The notes under the pieces are model-generated. The model was given only the letters and a program-made list of their open reading frames with translations, was not told the origin of the DNA and searched no databases. A stretch of 64,000 nucleotides of DNA from a virus: IMG/VR virus record IMGVR_UViG_3300025646_000031, positions 1 through 64,000 of that record; one strand, 5' to 3'. Positions 52,711 through 60,576 of the stretch are shown piece after piece; within the stretch, counting starts at the first letter, position 1; the number at the start of each line of letters is the position of its first letter. The position numbers and the translations under genes were made by a program.

Positions 52711-52739
52711 AAGGGGATCTTTTTAGATCCCCTTTTTTT
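52711..52739 (+). terminator. Intrinsic terminator after gp23
   Basis: AAGGGGATCT (52711-52720), TTTT loop, AGATCCCCTT (52725-52734), then a T tract to 52739: a 10-bp perfect stem. Confidence 0.92.
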
Positions 52740-52752
52740 ATGCACTAAATAA

Positions 52753-52760
52753 TATAAATA
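52753..52760 (+). promoter_or_regulatory. T4-type late promoter
   Basis: Exact TATAAATA 18 nt before the ATG at 52779, with an AGGAGGG ribosome site between. Confidence 0.68.
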
Positions 52761-52778
52761 TCCTTAGGAGGGATTGTT

Positions 52779-53000
52779 ATGTCAGAATATGCAAAAAATG
52801 TGAAAGTGTTAGAAGGACCATGGGAGAGAAGTGCTTTTCCTGATGGTGAAGAAACTACAAATGTAGTAAGTAGAACAGTGATCACACGATATGTTAAAGA
52901 TGGTTATCTTTGTGAAGATGTTGTAACTAGAGAATACAAAAATGGTGATGATTACTTTGATTCAACTACAAGCAAGAGGTTAATAAAACTTGGCAACTAA
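52779..53000 (+). CDS. Small unknown late protein
   Basis: 73 residues with a very strong ribosome site (AGGAGGG). 'KNVKVLEGPWERSAFPDGEE' and 'TVITRYVKDGYLCEDVVTRE' suggest a small beta protein. It overlaps the next gene by 11 nt. I do not recognise a family. Its late promoter and link to a tube-like protein suggest a tail-assembly or virion role. Confidence 0.55.
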   Translation: MSEYAKNVKVLEGPWERSAFPDGEETTNVVSRTVITRYVKDGYLCEDVVTREYKNGDDYFDSTTSKRLIKLGN

Positions 53001-53529
53001 TATCAATAAATCCATTTTAAATAAGAACAATTTTAAACTTCTTATTGACAAAGTTCCTACAGTAGAATACTATGTACAAACTGTTTCAATACCAGGTATG
53101 CAATTTACTGAAACAGTTCAATCTGCAGGTATTGGTTTAGATGCTTATTTTCCAGGCGATAAAATTTCATTTGAAACATTATCTGTAAAGTTTTTAATAG
53201 ATGAAGATTTGGAAAACTATAAAGAGATTTATGATTGGATAAATTCTATAGTTCCTATTTCTAATCCTGCTGATTATAAAAATTATACTGATACTGTTAC
53301 TACTGATAGTGGTAAGTTCAGTTCTATAGAAAATGCACTCAATCAATATTCAGATATTACACTTGTATTAAACACAAACAAAAATATACCTAACAGATAC
53401 TTTAGATTCTACGATTGTTTCCCACTTTCATTAGGTGGTTTAGAGTTACAATCTGGTGGAGAGAATGAACCAGTATCTTGTGAAGTGACTTTTAGATTCT
53501 CATATTACGACATAAATACCTCTAGTTAA
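52990..53529 (+). CDS. Second tail-tube-fold protein (TTG start)
   Basis: 179 residues. The start is TTG at 52990, preceded by AGAGG; no ATG is available before the conserved-looking core. 'NNFKLLIDKVPTVEYYVQTV', 'SIPGMQFTETVQ', 'FETLSVKFLIDEDLENYKEI' and 'GGENEPVSCEVTFRFSYYDI' trace the same strand pattern as gp19. It is probably a minor tube ring or tube-baseplate adaptor, or a gp3-type terminator. TTG initiation and coupling to the 52779 gene imply low stoichiometry (inference). Confidence 0.6.
   Translation: MATNINKSILNKNNFKLLIDKVPTVEYYVQTVSIPGMQFTETVQSAGIGLDAYFPGDKISFETLSVKFLIDEDLENYKEIYDWINSIVPISNPADYKNYTDTVTTDSGKFSSIENALNQYSDITLVLNTNKNIPNRYFRFYDCFPLSLGGLELQSGGENEPVSCEVTFRFSYYDINTSS
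53511..53518 (+). promoter_or_regulatory. uvsY: Late promoter variant upstream of uvsY
   Basis: CATAAATA inside the end of the tube-like gene, 39 nt before the uvsY ATG. An alternative TATAAT lies at 53546-53551 without a clear -35. Confidence 0.35.
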
Positions 53530-53530
53530 A

Positions 53531-53546
53531 AACACATTTTCGTGTT
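53531..53546 (+). other. AACAC/GTGTT hairpin before uvsY
   Basis: AACAC (53531-53535) pairs with GTGTT (53542-53546) across a 6-nt loop and runs into TATAATTATAG before the ATG at 53558. Confidence 0.45.
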
Positions 53547-53557
53547 ATAATTATAGT

Positions 53558-54001
53558 ATGAACTTGGATCAAATCAAAGAAATGTGGAAAGAAGATTGTG
53601 AGATAGATGATATCGAACTTGATAAATCTTCTTTAGAAATACCCAAACTACATGCAAAGTACTCAGAACTATTAACTGATAAAACTGTAGCATTAAAAAA
53701 TCTACAGTTTAAATACAACATATTATTAAGAGATAAGTGGTTGTGGTATAATGCTAAGTTAGATGAAGATACCATTAAGAAATATGGTTGGAAAGATGAT
53801 CCCTTTGATGGTGTTAAAGTGATGAAGAATGATATGAACTATTTCTTTAATTCAGATGAAGATTTACAAAAGATTTCTGCACAAGTTGAATATCATAAAA
53901 TCACCATAGACTTTCTCAAAGAATGTATGCAGAACATTACTTGGAGACATCAAACAATTAAGAACACAATAGATTGGCGTAAATTTATGTCAGGTGCATA
54001 A
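53558..54001 (+). CDS. uvsY: Recombination mediator UvsY
   Basis: 147 residues (T4 137), Lys/Asp/Glu-rich helical. 'MNLDQIKEMWKEDCEIDDIE' and 'KWLWYNAKLDEDTIKKYGW' with the C-terminal 'EYHKITIDFLKECMQNITWR' fit UvsY, which loads UvsX recombinase on gp32-coated single-stranded DNA. It sits two genes before uvsW, close to the T4 arrangement. The stop overlaps the next ATG (TAATG). Confidence 0.85.
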   Translation: MNLDQIKEMWKEDCEIDDIELDKSSLEIPKLHAKYSELLTDKTVALKNLQFKYNILLRDKWLWYNAKLDEDTIKKYGWKDDPFDGVKVMKNDMNYFFNSDEDLQKISAQVEYHKITIDFLKECMQNITWRHQTIKNTIDWRKFMSGA

Positions 54002-54663
54002 TGATATTAAACAAGTATATTTGGGCATTACCGAACGCCTTTAGTGAAATTGAAGTGCAAGAGATCGAAAGACTTGCCTTACAAAATGAAATACAAGATG
54101 CATTAGTTGGTGACAATCAACTTTCAGAACACGGAGAAAAACAAGAAGGAAAGTCAGTTAGTGAAATTCGTACTTCTTCTCTTAGATGGATAGAAAATCT
54201 ATCGCAACCTTTAGAAGATAAAGTAGCTGATCTTGTCAATCAATGTTATTCTGATACAGGTTGGTATTGGAATATACTACATCATCAAACATGGCAATAT
54301 ACAGTTTATAACGAACAACCCAATCGAAAGAAAGGTGACTTCTATACATGGCATACAGATGCTGGTCCAAACACATATGCTGATGGTACAATTAGGAAAT
54401 TGAGTTGTACTATTCAATTATCTAACCCTAATGAGTATGAGGGTGGACACTTTCAGTGGTTAGATGCGACTGCGGAATTTGATAGAATGCAAGATTCTCC
54501 TATCATTAATATGACAAATTCAATACAAACTATACCTTTTAGTATGAAACAAAAAGGTACTATCATATTTTTTCCGTCCTTTTTACATCATCAAGTAACA
54601 CCAGTATTGAGGGGTCAAAGAAAATCATTAGTAGGATGGTTTGTAGGTCCTCCTTATGCCTAA
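54001..54663 (+). CDS. 2OG-Fe(II) oxygenase (PKHD/PiuC-like)
   Basis: 220 residues inserted between uvsY and uvsW. 'GDFYTWHTDAGPNTYADGTI' holds His118 and Asp120; 'KLSCTIQLSNPNEYEGGHFQ' is the core strand. 'GTIIFFPSFLHHQVTPVLRG' gives distal His196/197, and Arg207 in 'QRKSLVGWFVGPP' binds 2-oxoglutarate. The match to PKHD-type hydroxylases is strong. It overlaps uvsW by 8 nt. Substrate unknown. Confidence 0.88.
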   Translation: MILNKYIWALPNAFSEIEVQEIERLALQNEIQDALVGDNQLSEHGEKQEGKSVSEIRTSSLRWIENLSQPLEDKVADLVNQCYSDTGWYWNILHHQTWQYTVYNEQPNRKKGDFYTWHTDAGPNTYADGTIRKLSCTIQLSNPNEYEGGHFQWLDATAEFDRMQDSPIINMTNSIQTIPFSMKQKGTIIFFPSFLHHQVTPVLRGQRKSLVGWFVGPPYA

Positions 54664-56095
54664 TTCTATTAAAATCACACCTGTAGATGAAGTCTTTTTG
54701 ACAGTAGAGTGTGATGATGGTCTCGCAAGAGACTTATATGAATTCTTCTCTTTCACTGTACCCAATGCAAAATTCATGCCGTCTTATAGAAATAAGTTTT
54801 GGGATGGTAAAGTTAGACTTTTTTCATTGAAAACTAAAAAGATTTACATAGGTTTATTGCCTTATGTAGATGAATTCTGCAAAGAGAGGGGCTTTAAACT
54901 TGAGGGTATCAATACAGTTTTAGGTGACAAAACCAAACTTTCAGATGAAGATATAGACTACTTTGTCAAGTCACTTGACTTGCCATTTGAACCAAGAGAT
55001 TATCAACTGGAAGCATTCAAATCCGTAGCGCAATATGGAAGACAACTACTTTTATCGCCAACTGCAAGTGGTAAATCTCTGATTATATATCTTATTCTTA
55101 GATGGTTTGAGGGTGAAATGAGATTTACAAATAGTTGCAAGTCTATTGTTATTGTACCCACAACTTCACTTGTAGAACAAATGGCGAAAGATTTTTCAGA
55201 TTATGGTTATAAAGATAAGGTCTGTAAGATATATCACGGTCAAGAAGTCTTTGATGCACCTATTACAATCACTACATGGCAATCATTCAGTAAAGCACCA
55301 AAAGAAGTACTTCAATCATTTGATGTTGTGATTGGTGACGAAGCACACTTATTCAAAGCACAAACACTGAAAGGCATCTTAGAGAAGATGAAACATACTT
55401 CTGTAAGAGTGGGTACGACAGGTACACTAGATGGTACAGAAGTACATAGACTACAACTTGAAGGTTTATTTGGGCCTGTTAAAAGAGTTACAACCTCTGC
55501 ACAACTTATAGAAGAAGGCACAATAGCTGCGATTGATATACAATGTATCATACTTCGTCATACTAAACAGTCTAAGATGAGTTACCAAGAAGAAATGGAC
55601 TATCTTGTTTCTAATGAGAAACGAAATCAGTTTATAGTCAATCTTGTATCGTCTCTAAAAGGCAATACCCTAGTGTTATTTCAGTATGTAGAGAAACATG
55701 GTGAAGTTCTGTACCCTATGTTAAATGGTAGAGTAAAAGATTTACATTATGTTTACGGTGGTACTGATACAGATGATAGAGAAAAGGTCAGAGAGATCGT
55801 AGAGAAGTCTAAAGAAAGTGTCATATTAGCGTCATACGGTACATTCTCTACAGGTGTTAATATCAAACGAATCAATAACATTGTCTTTGCATCACCATCA
55901 AAGTCTCGTATAAGAAATCTACAGTCTATTGGGAGAGGTCTTAGGAAGTCAGAAGACAAAGATAATATGAGACTGTTTGATATAGCTGATGATCTACAAA
56001 CAGATAACTATACTTTAAGTCACTTAAAAGAAAGAATAAATACTTATAACGGAGAGAATTTTCCCTATGAGATTATTCAGTTTGATTTAAAGTAA
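54656..56095 (+). CDS. uvsW: DNA/RNA helicase UvsW
   Basis: 479 residues (T4 about 503). An N-terminal DNA-binding region ('PSYRNKFWDGKVRLFS', residues 43-58), then the Q-like motif 'FEPRDYQLEA', Walker A 'SPTASGKS' (134-141), motif II 'GDEAH', 'GTTGTLDG' (motif III), 'ASYGTFSTGVNIKRI' and motif VI 'QSIGRGLRKS'. Superfamily 2 helicase that unwinds R-loops and branches forks, switching replication from origin to recombination mode. Confidence 0.95.
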   Translation: MPNSIKITPVDEVFLTVECDDGLARDLYEFFSFTVPNAKFMPSYRNKFWDGKVRLFSLKTKKIYIGLLPYVDEFCKERGFKLEGINTVLGDKTKLSDEDIDYFVKSLDLPFEPRDYQLEAFKSVAQYGRQLLLSPTASGKSLIIYLILRWFEGEMRFTNSCKSIVIVPTTSLVEQMAKDFSDYGYKDKVCKIYHGQEVFDAPITITTWQSFSKAPKEVLQSFDVVIGDEAHLFKAQTLKGILEKMKHTSVRVGTTGTLDGTEVHRLQLEGLFGPVKRVTTSAQLIEEGTIAAIDIQCIILRHTKQSKMSYQEEMDYLVSNEKRNQFIVNLVSSLKGNTLVLFQYVEKHGEVLYPMLNGRVKDLHYVYGGTDTDDREKVREIVEKSKESVILASYGTFSTGVNIKRINNIVFASPSKSRIRNLQSIGRGLRKSEDKDNMRLFDIADDLQTDNYTLSHLKERINTYNGENFPYEIIQFDLK

Positions 56096-56589
56096 TGGCA
56101 ACACCAAGAGATTTACTACCAACAAAATACGAAGTTCTAAGATTACGAAACGGAATTGAAATCTGTGGTATGACTAGAGACACAGGTGCAAAAATTGTAA
56201 TTACTTTACCTATGATCTGTAGACTTTCTGCACCATCTAGAAAAGAAACTCTAGCAACTTTCTATCCATATGCACCTTTAACTTCTGATTATAATATAGA
56301 GTTTCCTTATGATTACATTGTTCATAGAAACAATATGAACACACAATACATTCCTTTTTATGATGAAGCATCTTCTCAATGGATGTCAATGATTGAAAAT
56401 AATAGTATACCATTAATTGATCCAAAAGAATTCACAAAAGCAAAAGATTATATGGATGATGTTTTACAAACAGTCATTGACGATATGAGAAAAAATCGTT
56501 TAGAAGATGAAGATCATCTTTACTATGAAGATCATTATGAAGAGTTTGAAAGATTAAAAACTCCTAAAGATAAGAAAAAGATTCATTAG
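56095..56589 (+). CDS. Sm-like conserved phage protein
   Basis: 164 residues, ATG overlapping the uvsW stop. 'KYEVLRLRNGIEICGMTRD' and 'KIVITLPMICRLSAP' give the strand pattern of a small Sm/LSm-like barrel, followed by 'YDYIVHRNNMNTQYIPFYDE' conserved in marine T4-like phages, and an acidic charged C-terminal tail. Function unknown; RNA or protein binding is inferred from the fold guess only. Confidence 0.6.
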   Translation: MATPRDLLPTKYEVLRLRNGIEICGMTRDTGAKIVITLPMICRLSAPSRKETLATFYPYAPLTSDYNIEFPYDYIVHRNNMNTQYIPFYDEASSQWMSMIENNSIPLIDPKEFTKAKDYMDDVLQTVIDDMRKNRLEDEDHLYYEDHYEEFERLKTPKDKKKIH

Positions 56590-56601
56590 GATTATTTTCT
56601 T

Positions 56602-56609
56602 TATAAATA
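56602..56609 (+). promoter_or_regulatory. T4-type late promoter for the small membrane genes
   Basis: Exact TATAAATA, 55 nt before the ATG at 56665; the hairpin at 56617-56633 falls at the start of the predicted leader. Confidence 0.62.
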
Positions 56610-56616
56610 ATCGCCG

Positions 56617-56633
56617 TATAACAAGGTGTTATA
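56617..56633 (+). other. Perfect palindromic hairpin TATAACA/TGTTATA
   Basis: Seven-base perfect stem with a 3-nt loop at the 5' end of the predicted transcript. It shares its core with the hairpins at 47298 and 53531. Confidence 0.5.
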
Positions 56634-56664
56634 TCAAATTATTAATGGAGTTTATAATACTAAA

Positions 56665-56808
56665 ATGACTGAATTGGTCGCAAAATTATCAAAGTTAAAT
56701 AGAAAAAGAAAACAAGTCTCTCAAGCAGATGTGATTGAGGGATTAGAAGTAATGTTATTACTTTCAATATTCGTAACATGCACATACGCTGTTGCACCCA
56801 TAATATAA
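56665..56808 (+). CDS. Tiny membrane protein 1
   Basis: 47 residues from the ATG at 56665; an upstream in-frame start at 56626 overlaps the hairpin and is less likely. A basic N-terminus ('KLSKLNRKRKQ') is followed by a C-terminal membrane helix 'VMLLLSIFVTCTYAVAPII'. First of three overlapping membrane-peptide genes. Function unknown. Confidence 0.55.
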   Translation: MTELVAKLSKLNRKRKQVSQADVIEGLEVMLLLSIFVTCTYAVAPII

Positions 56809-56918
56809 TGAGAAAGTTAGAAACATGGGAAAAGGAAAATCTCCTTATGGCAGCTACTCTACTTGTATTGATGAACACATTCTTAGTAGGGTTCTTTCAT
56901 TTTGCTAACATAGCATGA
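56808..56918 (+). CDS. Tiny membrane protein 2
   Basis: 36 residues: 'MRKLETWEKENLLMAATLLV' then 'LMNTFLVGFFHFANIA'. Its ATG overlaps the previous stop (TAATG) and its TGA overlaps the next ATG (ATGA), so all three genes are coupled. One membrane span. Too short for confident homology. Confidence 0.5.
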   Translation: MRKLETWEKENLLMAATLLVLMNTFLVGFFHFANIA

Positions 56919-57103
56919 GTGATCTAAATACTAATAAAGTATTGCAAGCAATCAATTTGTCTCCTCCTCTAAACGAAAACTTTTTTGATAAGTTAGAGAA
57001 GATGCATCCGATGAGACAGATTGTATATGCTACTATACTGCAGATTGTTGTATTTGGGTCTATGATGTTGATATTTTATCTACTACATCTATTATTAGGA
57101 TAG
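56915..57103 (+). CDS. Tiny membrane protein 3
   Basis: 62 residues with a polar N-terminus ('LNTNKVLQAINLSPPLNENF') and a C-terminal membrane helix 'ILQIVVFGSMMLIFYLLHLL'. Overlaps protein 2 by 4 nt. Together the three look like an envelope-acting module, for example host exclusion, lysis timing or inhibition, but none is recognised. Confidence 0.55.
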   Translation: MSDLNTNKVLQAINLSPPLNENFFDKLEKMHPMRQIVYATILQIVVFGSMMLIFYLLHLLLG

Positions 57104-57234
57104 CTTCTTAACCGCAACATAGTTATGTTAACATATGGATCTTAATCCGTAAACCTATTTTTTACAAAAAAGTTAAATCAATAAATACCTAAAAACCCCT
57201 TGTAGAAATAAGGGTTTTGGTGTATTATCCATAC
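57104..57234 (+). promoter_or_regulatory. gp55: Leader region of gp55 with hairpins
   Basis: 131 bases without a gene. A 9-bp stem with one bulged C (57192-57201 with 57210-57218, around an 8-nt loop) lies 16 nt before the gp55 ATG. Smaller inverted repeats lie at about 57116-57130 (AACATA/TATGTT). A TTGTAG...TATTAT pair with a 17-base gap could be a sigma70-type promoter starting near the ATG. AATAAATA at 57180 is a weak late-box match. Confidence 0.4.
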
Positions 57235-57792
57235 ATGACTACAAAAAAACAAAATGAACATTATGTAAACAACAAAGAGTTTACAGAAGCAGTCGCTGAG
57301 TATTCTGAAGCAGTCCGTCTTGCAGAGACTAAAGGTAAAGATTTACCAAGAATGTCTGAGTACATAGGAGAGTGTATCTATAAGATCGCAACAAGACTAT
57401 CTACTCGCCCTAATTTTATCAATTACACTTACCGAGACGAAATGATTTGTGATGCAATTGAAAACTGCATTCAATATATCGGTAACTTCAATAGAGAAAA
57501 GTCAGATAATGCATTCGCATATATTACTCAGATTTGTTATTACGCCTTTCTAAGACGAATTCAAAAAGAAAAGAAACAAGTTTATATTAAACAGAAATCT
57601 ATAGAAGAGTCAGGCATTACAATGGATGCCTTCGATACCTTTGATGGAACTCATGATCCAAATCTTATCAATACCAATATTGAATGGATGCAAGATAACA
57701 TGACTCGTGTTGAGTATGAACCTAGAAAGTCAAAAAGACAAAAAAAACAATCAAAACATAATTTAGAAAACTTTACAGACGAAGAATGTTAA
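57235..57792 (+). CDS. gp55: Late-promoter sigma factor gp55
   Basis: 185 residues from the ATG at 57235, identical in length to T4 gp55; upstream in-frame TTG/GTG codons are not supported by a ribosome site. 'EHYVNNKEFTEAV', 'YRDEMICDAIENCIQYI' and 'NAFAYITQICYYAFLRRIQK' are the sigma region 2-like signature that reads TATAAATA. The C-terminus 'HNLENFTDEEC' may bind the gp45 sliding clamp. It overlaps gp47 by 7 nt, tying late transcription to recombination genes. Confidence 0.94.
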   Translation: MTTKKQNEHYVNNKEFTEAVAEYSEAVRLAETKGKDLPRMSEYIGECIYKIATRLSTRPNFINYTYRDEMICDAIENCIQYIGNFNREKSDNAFAYITQICYYAFLRRIQKEKKQVYIKQKSIEESGITMDAFDTFDGTHDPNLINTNIEWMQDNMTRVEYEPRKSKRQKKQSKHNLENFTDEEC

Positions 57793-58853
57793 TAGCCATA
57801 TTGAACGACACACATTGTGGAGTTCGTGGAGATATGATAGAAATGGCCAGATATCAAGGCCGATTCTATAACGAAATTTTCTTTCCATATCTAGACGAAC
57901 ACAACATCAAACACATTATTCATCTAGGTGATTACTTTGATCGTAGAAAGTTTATCAACTTTGCTTCTATGAAAGCGAACATCAAACACTTCATAGAACC
58001 TATGACAGAAAGAGGCATTACTATGGACCTCATCATAGGAAATCACGACACTTATTATAAGAACACTAATGATGTGAATGCACCTGAGTTGTTATTGTAC
58101 AATCAACCTAATGTAAATGTTATCGCAGAATGTAAAGTCAAAGAGTATGATGGATTTAATATCGCACTTGTACCTTGGATTAATAATGAGAACTATGCAG
58201 ACTCAGTTGAGTTTTTACAATCTGCAAATGCATCATGGTGTATGGGACACTTTGAGTTTGAAGGTGCGGTTATGCAACCTGGTATGACCTGTCAACATGG
58301 TTTAGATCACTCATATGTGAAGAGATTCGATAAAGTACTCAGTGGACATTTTCATCATAAGTCAGAGTTTGCAAATGTTAGATATCTAGGATCACAAATG
58401 CAGTTCACTTGGTCAGACTTTGGTGATAACAAATACTTTCATATATTCAATACAGAGACACAAGAGATTACACCTGTAATTAATCCACTTACAATGTTTG
58501 AAAAGGTGTTCTATGATGATACAAACGAAACTTTTGAAACTATTAGTAATAAAGATTATTCAAATGTAACAGGAAAGTTTACTAAGATTATTGTAGTTAA
58601 TAAAGATAATCCATACTGGTTTGATACATTCTTAGATAAAGTGCATGGTAATACTCCACTTCATGTATCAGTGGTAGATGATAATAAACACATGGACTGG
58701 TTGAATGACGAAGACATGGGTGAAGTTGAAGACACGCTCACCATTTTAACCAAGTATATTGATGGTTTAGATATACAAGGAAAGAAAAAACCACTTTCAG
58801 AATTAATGACCTCATTATACCATGAAGCACTTGATGAACATAATTACTTATGA
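57786..58853 (+). CDS. gp47: Recombination nuclease subunit gp47 (SbcD/Mre11)
   Basis: 355 residues (T4 339). Metallophosphoesterase motifs in order: 'ILNDTHCG' (Asp8, His10), 'IHLGDYFDRRKF', 'IIGNHDTYY', 'GHFEF' and 'LSGHFHHKSEF'. It forms the Mre11-type nuclease with gp46 that resects ends for strand invasion. It overlaps gp46 by 4 nt (ATGA). Confidence 0.95.
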   Translation: MLIAILNDTHCGVRGDMIEMARYQGRFYNEIFFPYLDEHNIKHIIHLGDYFDRRKFINFASMKANIKHFIEPMTERGITMDLIIGNHDTYYKNTNDVNAPELLLYNQPNVNVIAECKVKEYDGFNIALVPWINNENYADSVEFLQSANASWCMGHFEFEGAVMQPGMTCQHGLDHSYVKRFDKVLSGHFHHKSEFANVRYLGSQMQFTWSDFGDNKYFHIFNTETQEITPVINPLTMFEKVFYDDTNETFETISNKDYSNVTGKFTKIIVVNKDNPYWFDTFLDKVHGNTPLHVSVVDDNKHMDWLNDEDMGEVEDTLTILTKYIDGLDIQGKKKPLSELMTSLYHEALDEHNYL

Positions 58854-60568
58854 TAGTATTTAAAAAAGTTAGATATAAAAACTTATTGTCTTCTGGCAAT
58901 AAGTTTACAGAAATACAATTAGACAAACATCAAACAACCTTAATTCTAGGTGAAAATGGTGCAGGTAAGTCTACATTACTTGATGCAATGTGTTTCGCAC
59001 TTTATGGCAAAGGTTTTCGTAATCTTAAAAAAGAACTACTTATTAATTCAATTAATCAAAAAGAACTTCTAGTAGAACTAGAGTTTTCTATTGGCAAAAA
59101 AACTTATAAAGTTATTCGTGGTGCAAAACCAAATAGATTTGAGTTGTACTTGAATAATACTTTAATCAACCAAGATGCAACTATGAGAGACTATCAGGAA
59201 CATTTAGAGAAGAACATTCTCAAAATGAGTTATAGATCGTTTACTCAGATTGCTATTTTGGGTTCTGCAAACTTCACACCTTTCATGCAACTTCGTGCTG
59301 TAGAAAGAAGAAGACTTGTAGAAGACCTACTAGATATCTCAATCTTTAGTACAATGGGAGACATTCTAAAGAAAAGGATTTCTAGTCACAACATTGAAGT
59401 GAAAGAAACTAATCATGAAATCGATATTCTGGAAGAAAGAATCAGCGGTCTTAATGAACAACTTAATGCACTCCGTGAGAATCGTGAACAGAAACTTAAA
59501 AAGTTTGAAGGGACTGTTGATGAAACAAATAAAAACATTGACTCACTCATGGAGAGAATAAATGAAAAGACGAAAGATGTGGTGGAGAAAAAATCCACTA
59601 TCAAGGATATCGATCCTCAAAAAGATCGACTTAAACAAGCAGTGGAGTTGGAGAGAAAGCTCTCGGAAAATTATTCTAAAGCACGGAAGCAAATAGAATT
59701 CTACGAATCAAATGATGAATGTCCAACATGTAAACAAGGTTTAGATGAAGAACATAAGAAATCTCATATCAAAGAGATTAACGATAAAGCAATTGAGTTT
59801 CAACATGCCATGGAACAAATATCAGAAACGATAAATGAGGCAAAAAATAGACTAGAAGAAATTCAACAAGTACAGGATGAAATTGATACAATACAAAAGA
59901 AGATTGGTATACTTCAAACTGAGATTATATCCAATCAAAAGTTCATTCAAAAGATTCAGAAAGAAATAGAAGACTTGAAGAATGAACAAAGTGGCAATTC
60001 TAATGTACAAGAGAGAATAGATGATAGTGAAGATAAGTTGGATATCTTACATAAAAAGAAAAAAAACTTAGTTGAACAAGGACATTATTTCGAAATAGGT
60101 CAGATGTTACTAAGAGATCAAGGCGTCAAACAGAAGATCATCAAACAGTATGTTCCTATTATGAACAAGTTGATCAATAAGTACCTTGCATCTTTAGAGT
60201 TCTATGTTGGGTTTGAATTAAATGAGGCATTCGAAGAGACTATCAAGTCCAGATTCAGAGACGAATTCAAGTATGATAACTTCTCACAAGGTGAAAAGAT
60301 GAGAATCGACCTTGCACTTCTATTCACATGGAGAGCAGTTGCAAGAATGAAGAACTCAGTAAACACCAATCTATTGATATTAGACGAAGTATTTGATTCA
60401 TCACTTGACACACAAGGAACAGACGACTTCTTAAAATTATTAAACACCTTGACAGAAAAGACAAATGCATTTATTATAAGTCATAAAGGAGATGCTCTGT
60501 ATGACAAATTCAATGATACCATTAGATTTGAGAAGTATAAAAATTTCTCTAGGGTTGCAGAGACATAA
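58850..60568 (+). CDS. gp46: Recombination ATPase subunit gp46 (SbcC/Rad50)
   Basis: 572 residues (T4 560). Walker A 'LGENGAGKSTLLDAM' (33-47), Q-loop 'SYRSFTQIAILG', long coiled-coil arms (about 180-285 and 300-430) broken by a zinc hook CPTC at 291-294, ABC signature 'FSQGEKMRIDLALL', and Walker B 'LLILDEVFDSSLD'. It clamps DNA for gp47. Its last codons contain a CATAAATA promoter variant for the next gene. Confidence 0.96.
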   Translation: MIVFKKVRYKNLLSSGNKFTEIQLDKHQTTLILGENGAGKSTLLDAMCFALYGKGFRNLKKELLINSINQKELLVELEFSIGKKTYKVIRGAKPNRFELYLNNTLINQDATMRDYQEHLEKNILKMSYRSFTQIAILGSANFTPFMQLRAVERRRLVEDLLDISIFSTMGDILKKRISSHNIEVKETNHEIDILEERISGLNEQLNALRENREQKLKKFEGTVDETNKNIDSLMERINEKTKDVVEKKSTIKDIDPQKDRLKQAVELERKLSENYSKARKQIEFYESNDECPTCKQGLDEEHKKSHIKEINDKAIEFQHAMEQISETINEAKNRLEEIQQVQDEIDTIQKKIGILQTEIISNQKFIQKIQKEIEDLKNEQSGNSNVQERIDDSEDKLDILHKKKKNLVEQGHYFEIGQMLLRDQGVKQKIIKQYVPIMNKLINKYLASLEFYVGFELNEAFEETIKSRFRDEFKYDNFSQGEKMRIDLALLFTWRAVARMKNSVNTNLLILDEVFDSSLDTQGTDDFLKLLNTLTEKTNAFIISHKGDALYDKFNDTIRFEKYKNFSRVAET

Positions 60569-60571
60569 ATA
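60564..60571 (+). promoter_or_regulatory. Late promoter variant, leaderless configuration
   Basis: CATAAATA overlapping the gp46 stop, followed by GTAGT and the ATG at 60577: a 5 nt gap. Confidence 0.5.
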
Positions 60572-60576
60572 GTAGT

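Noticed and set aside
57104-57190. tRNA-like or small RNA gene in the gap before gp55
   Set aside because: Short inverted repeats are present, but there is no cloverleaf, anticodon arm or CCA-like end.
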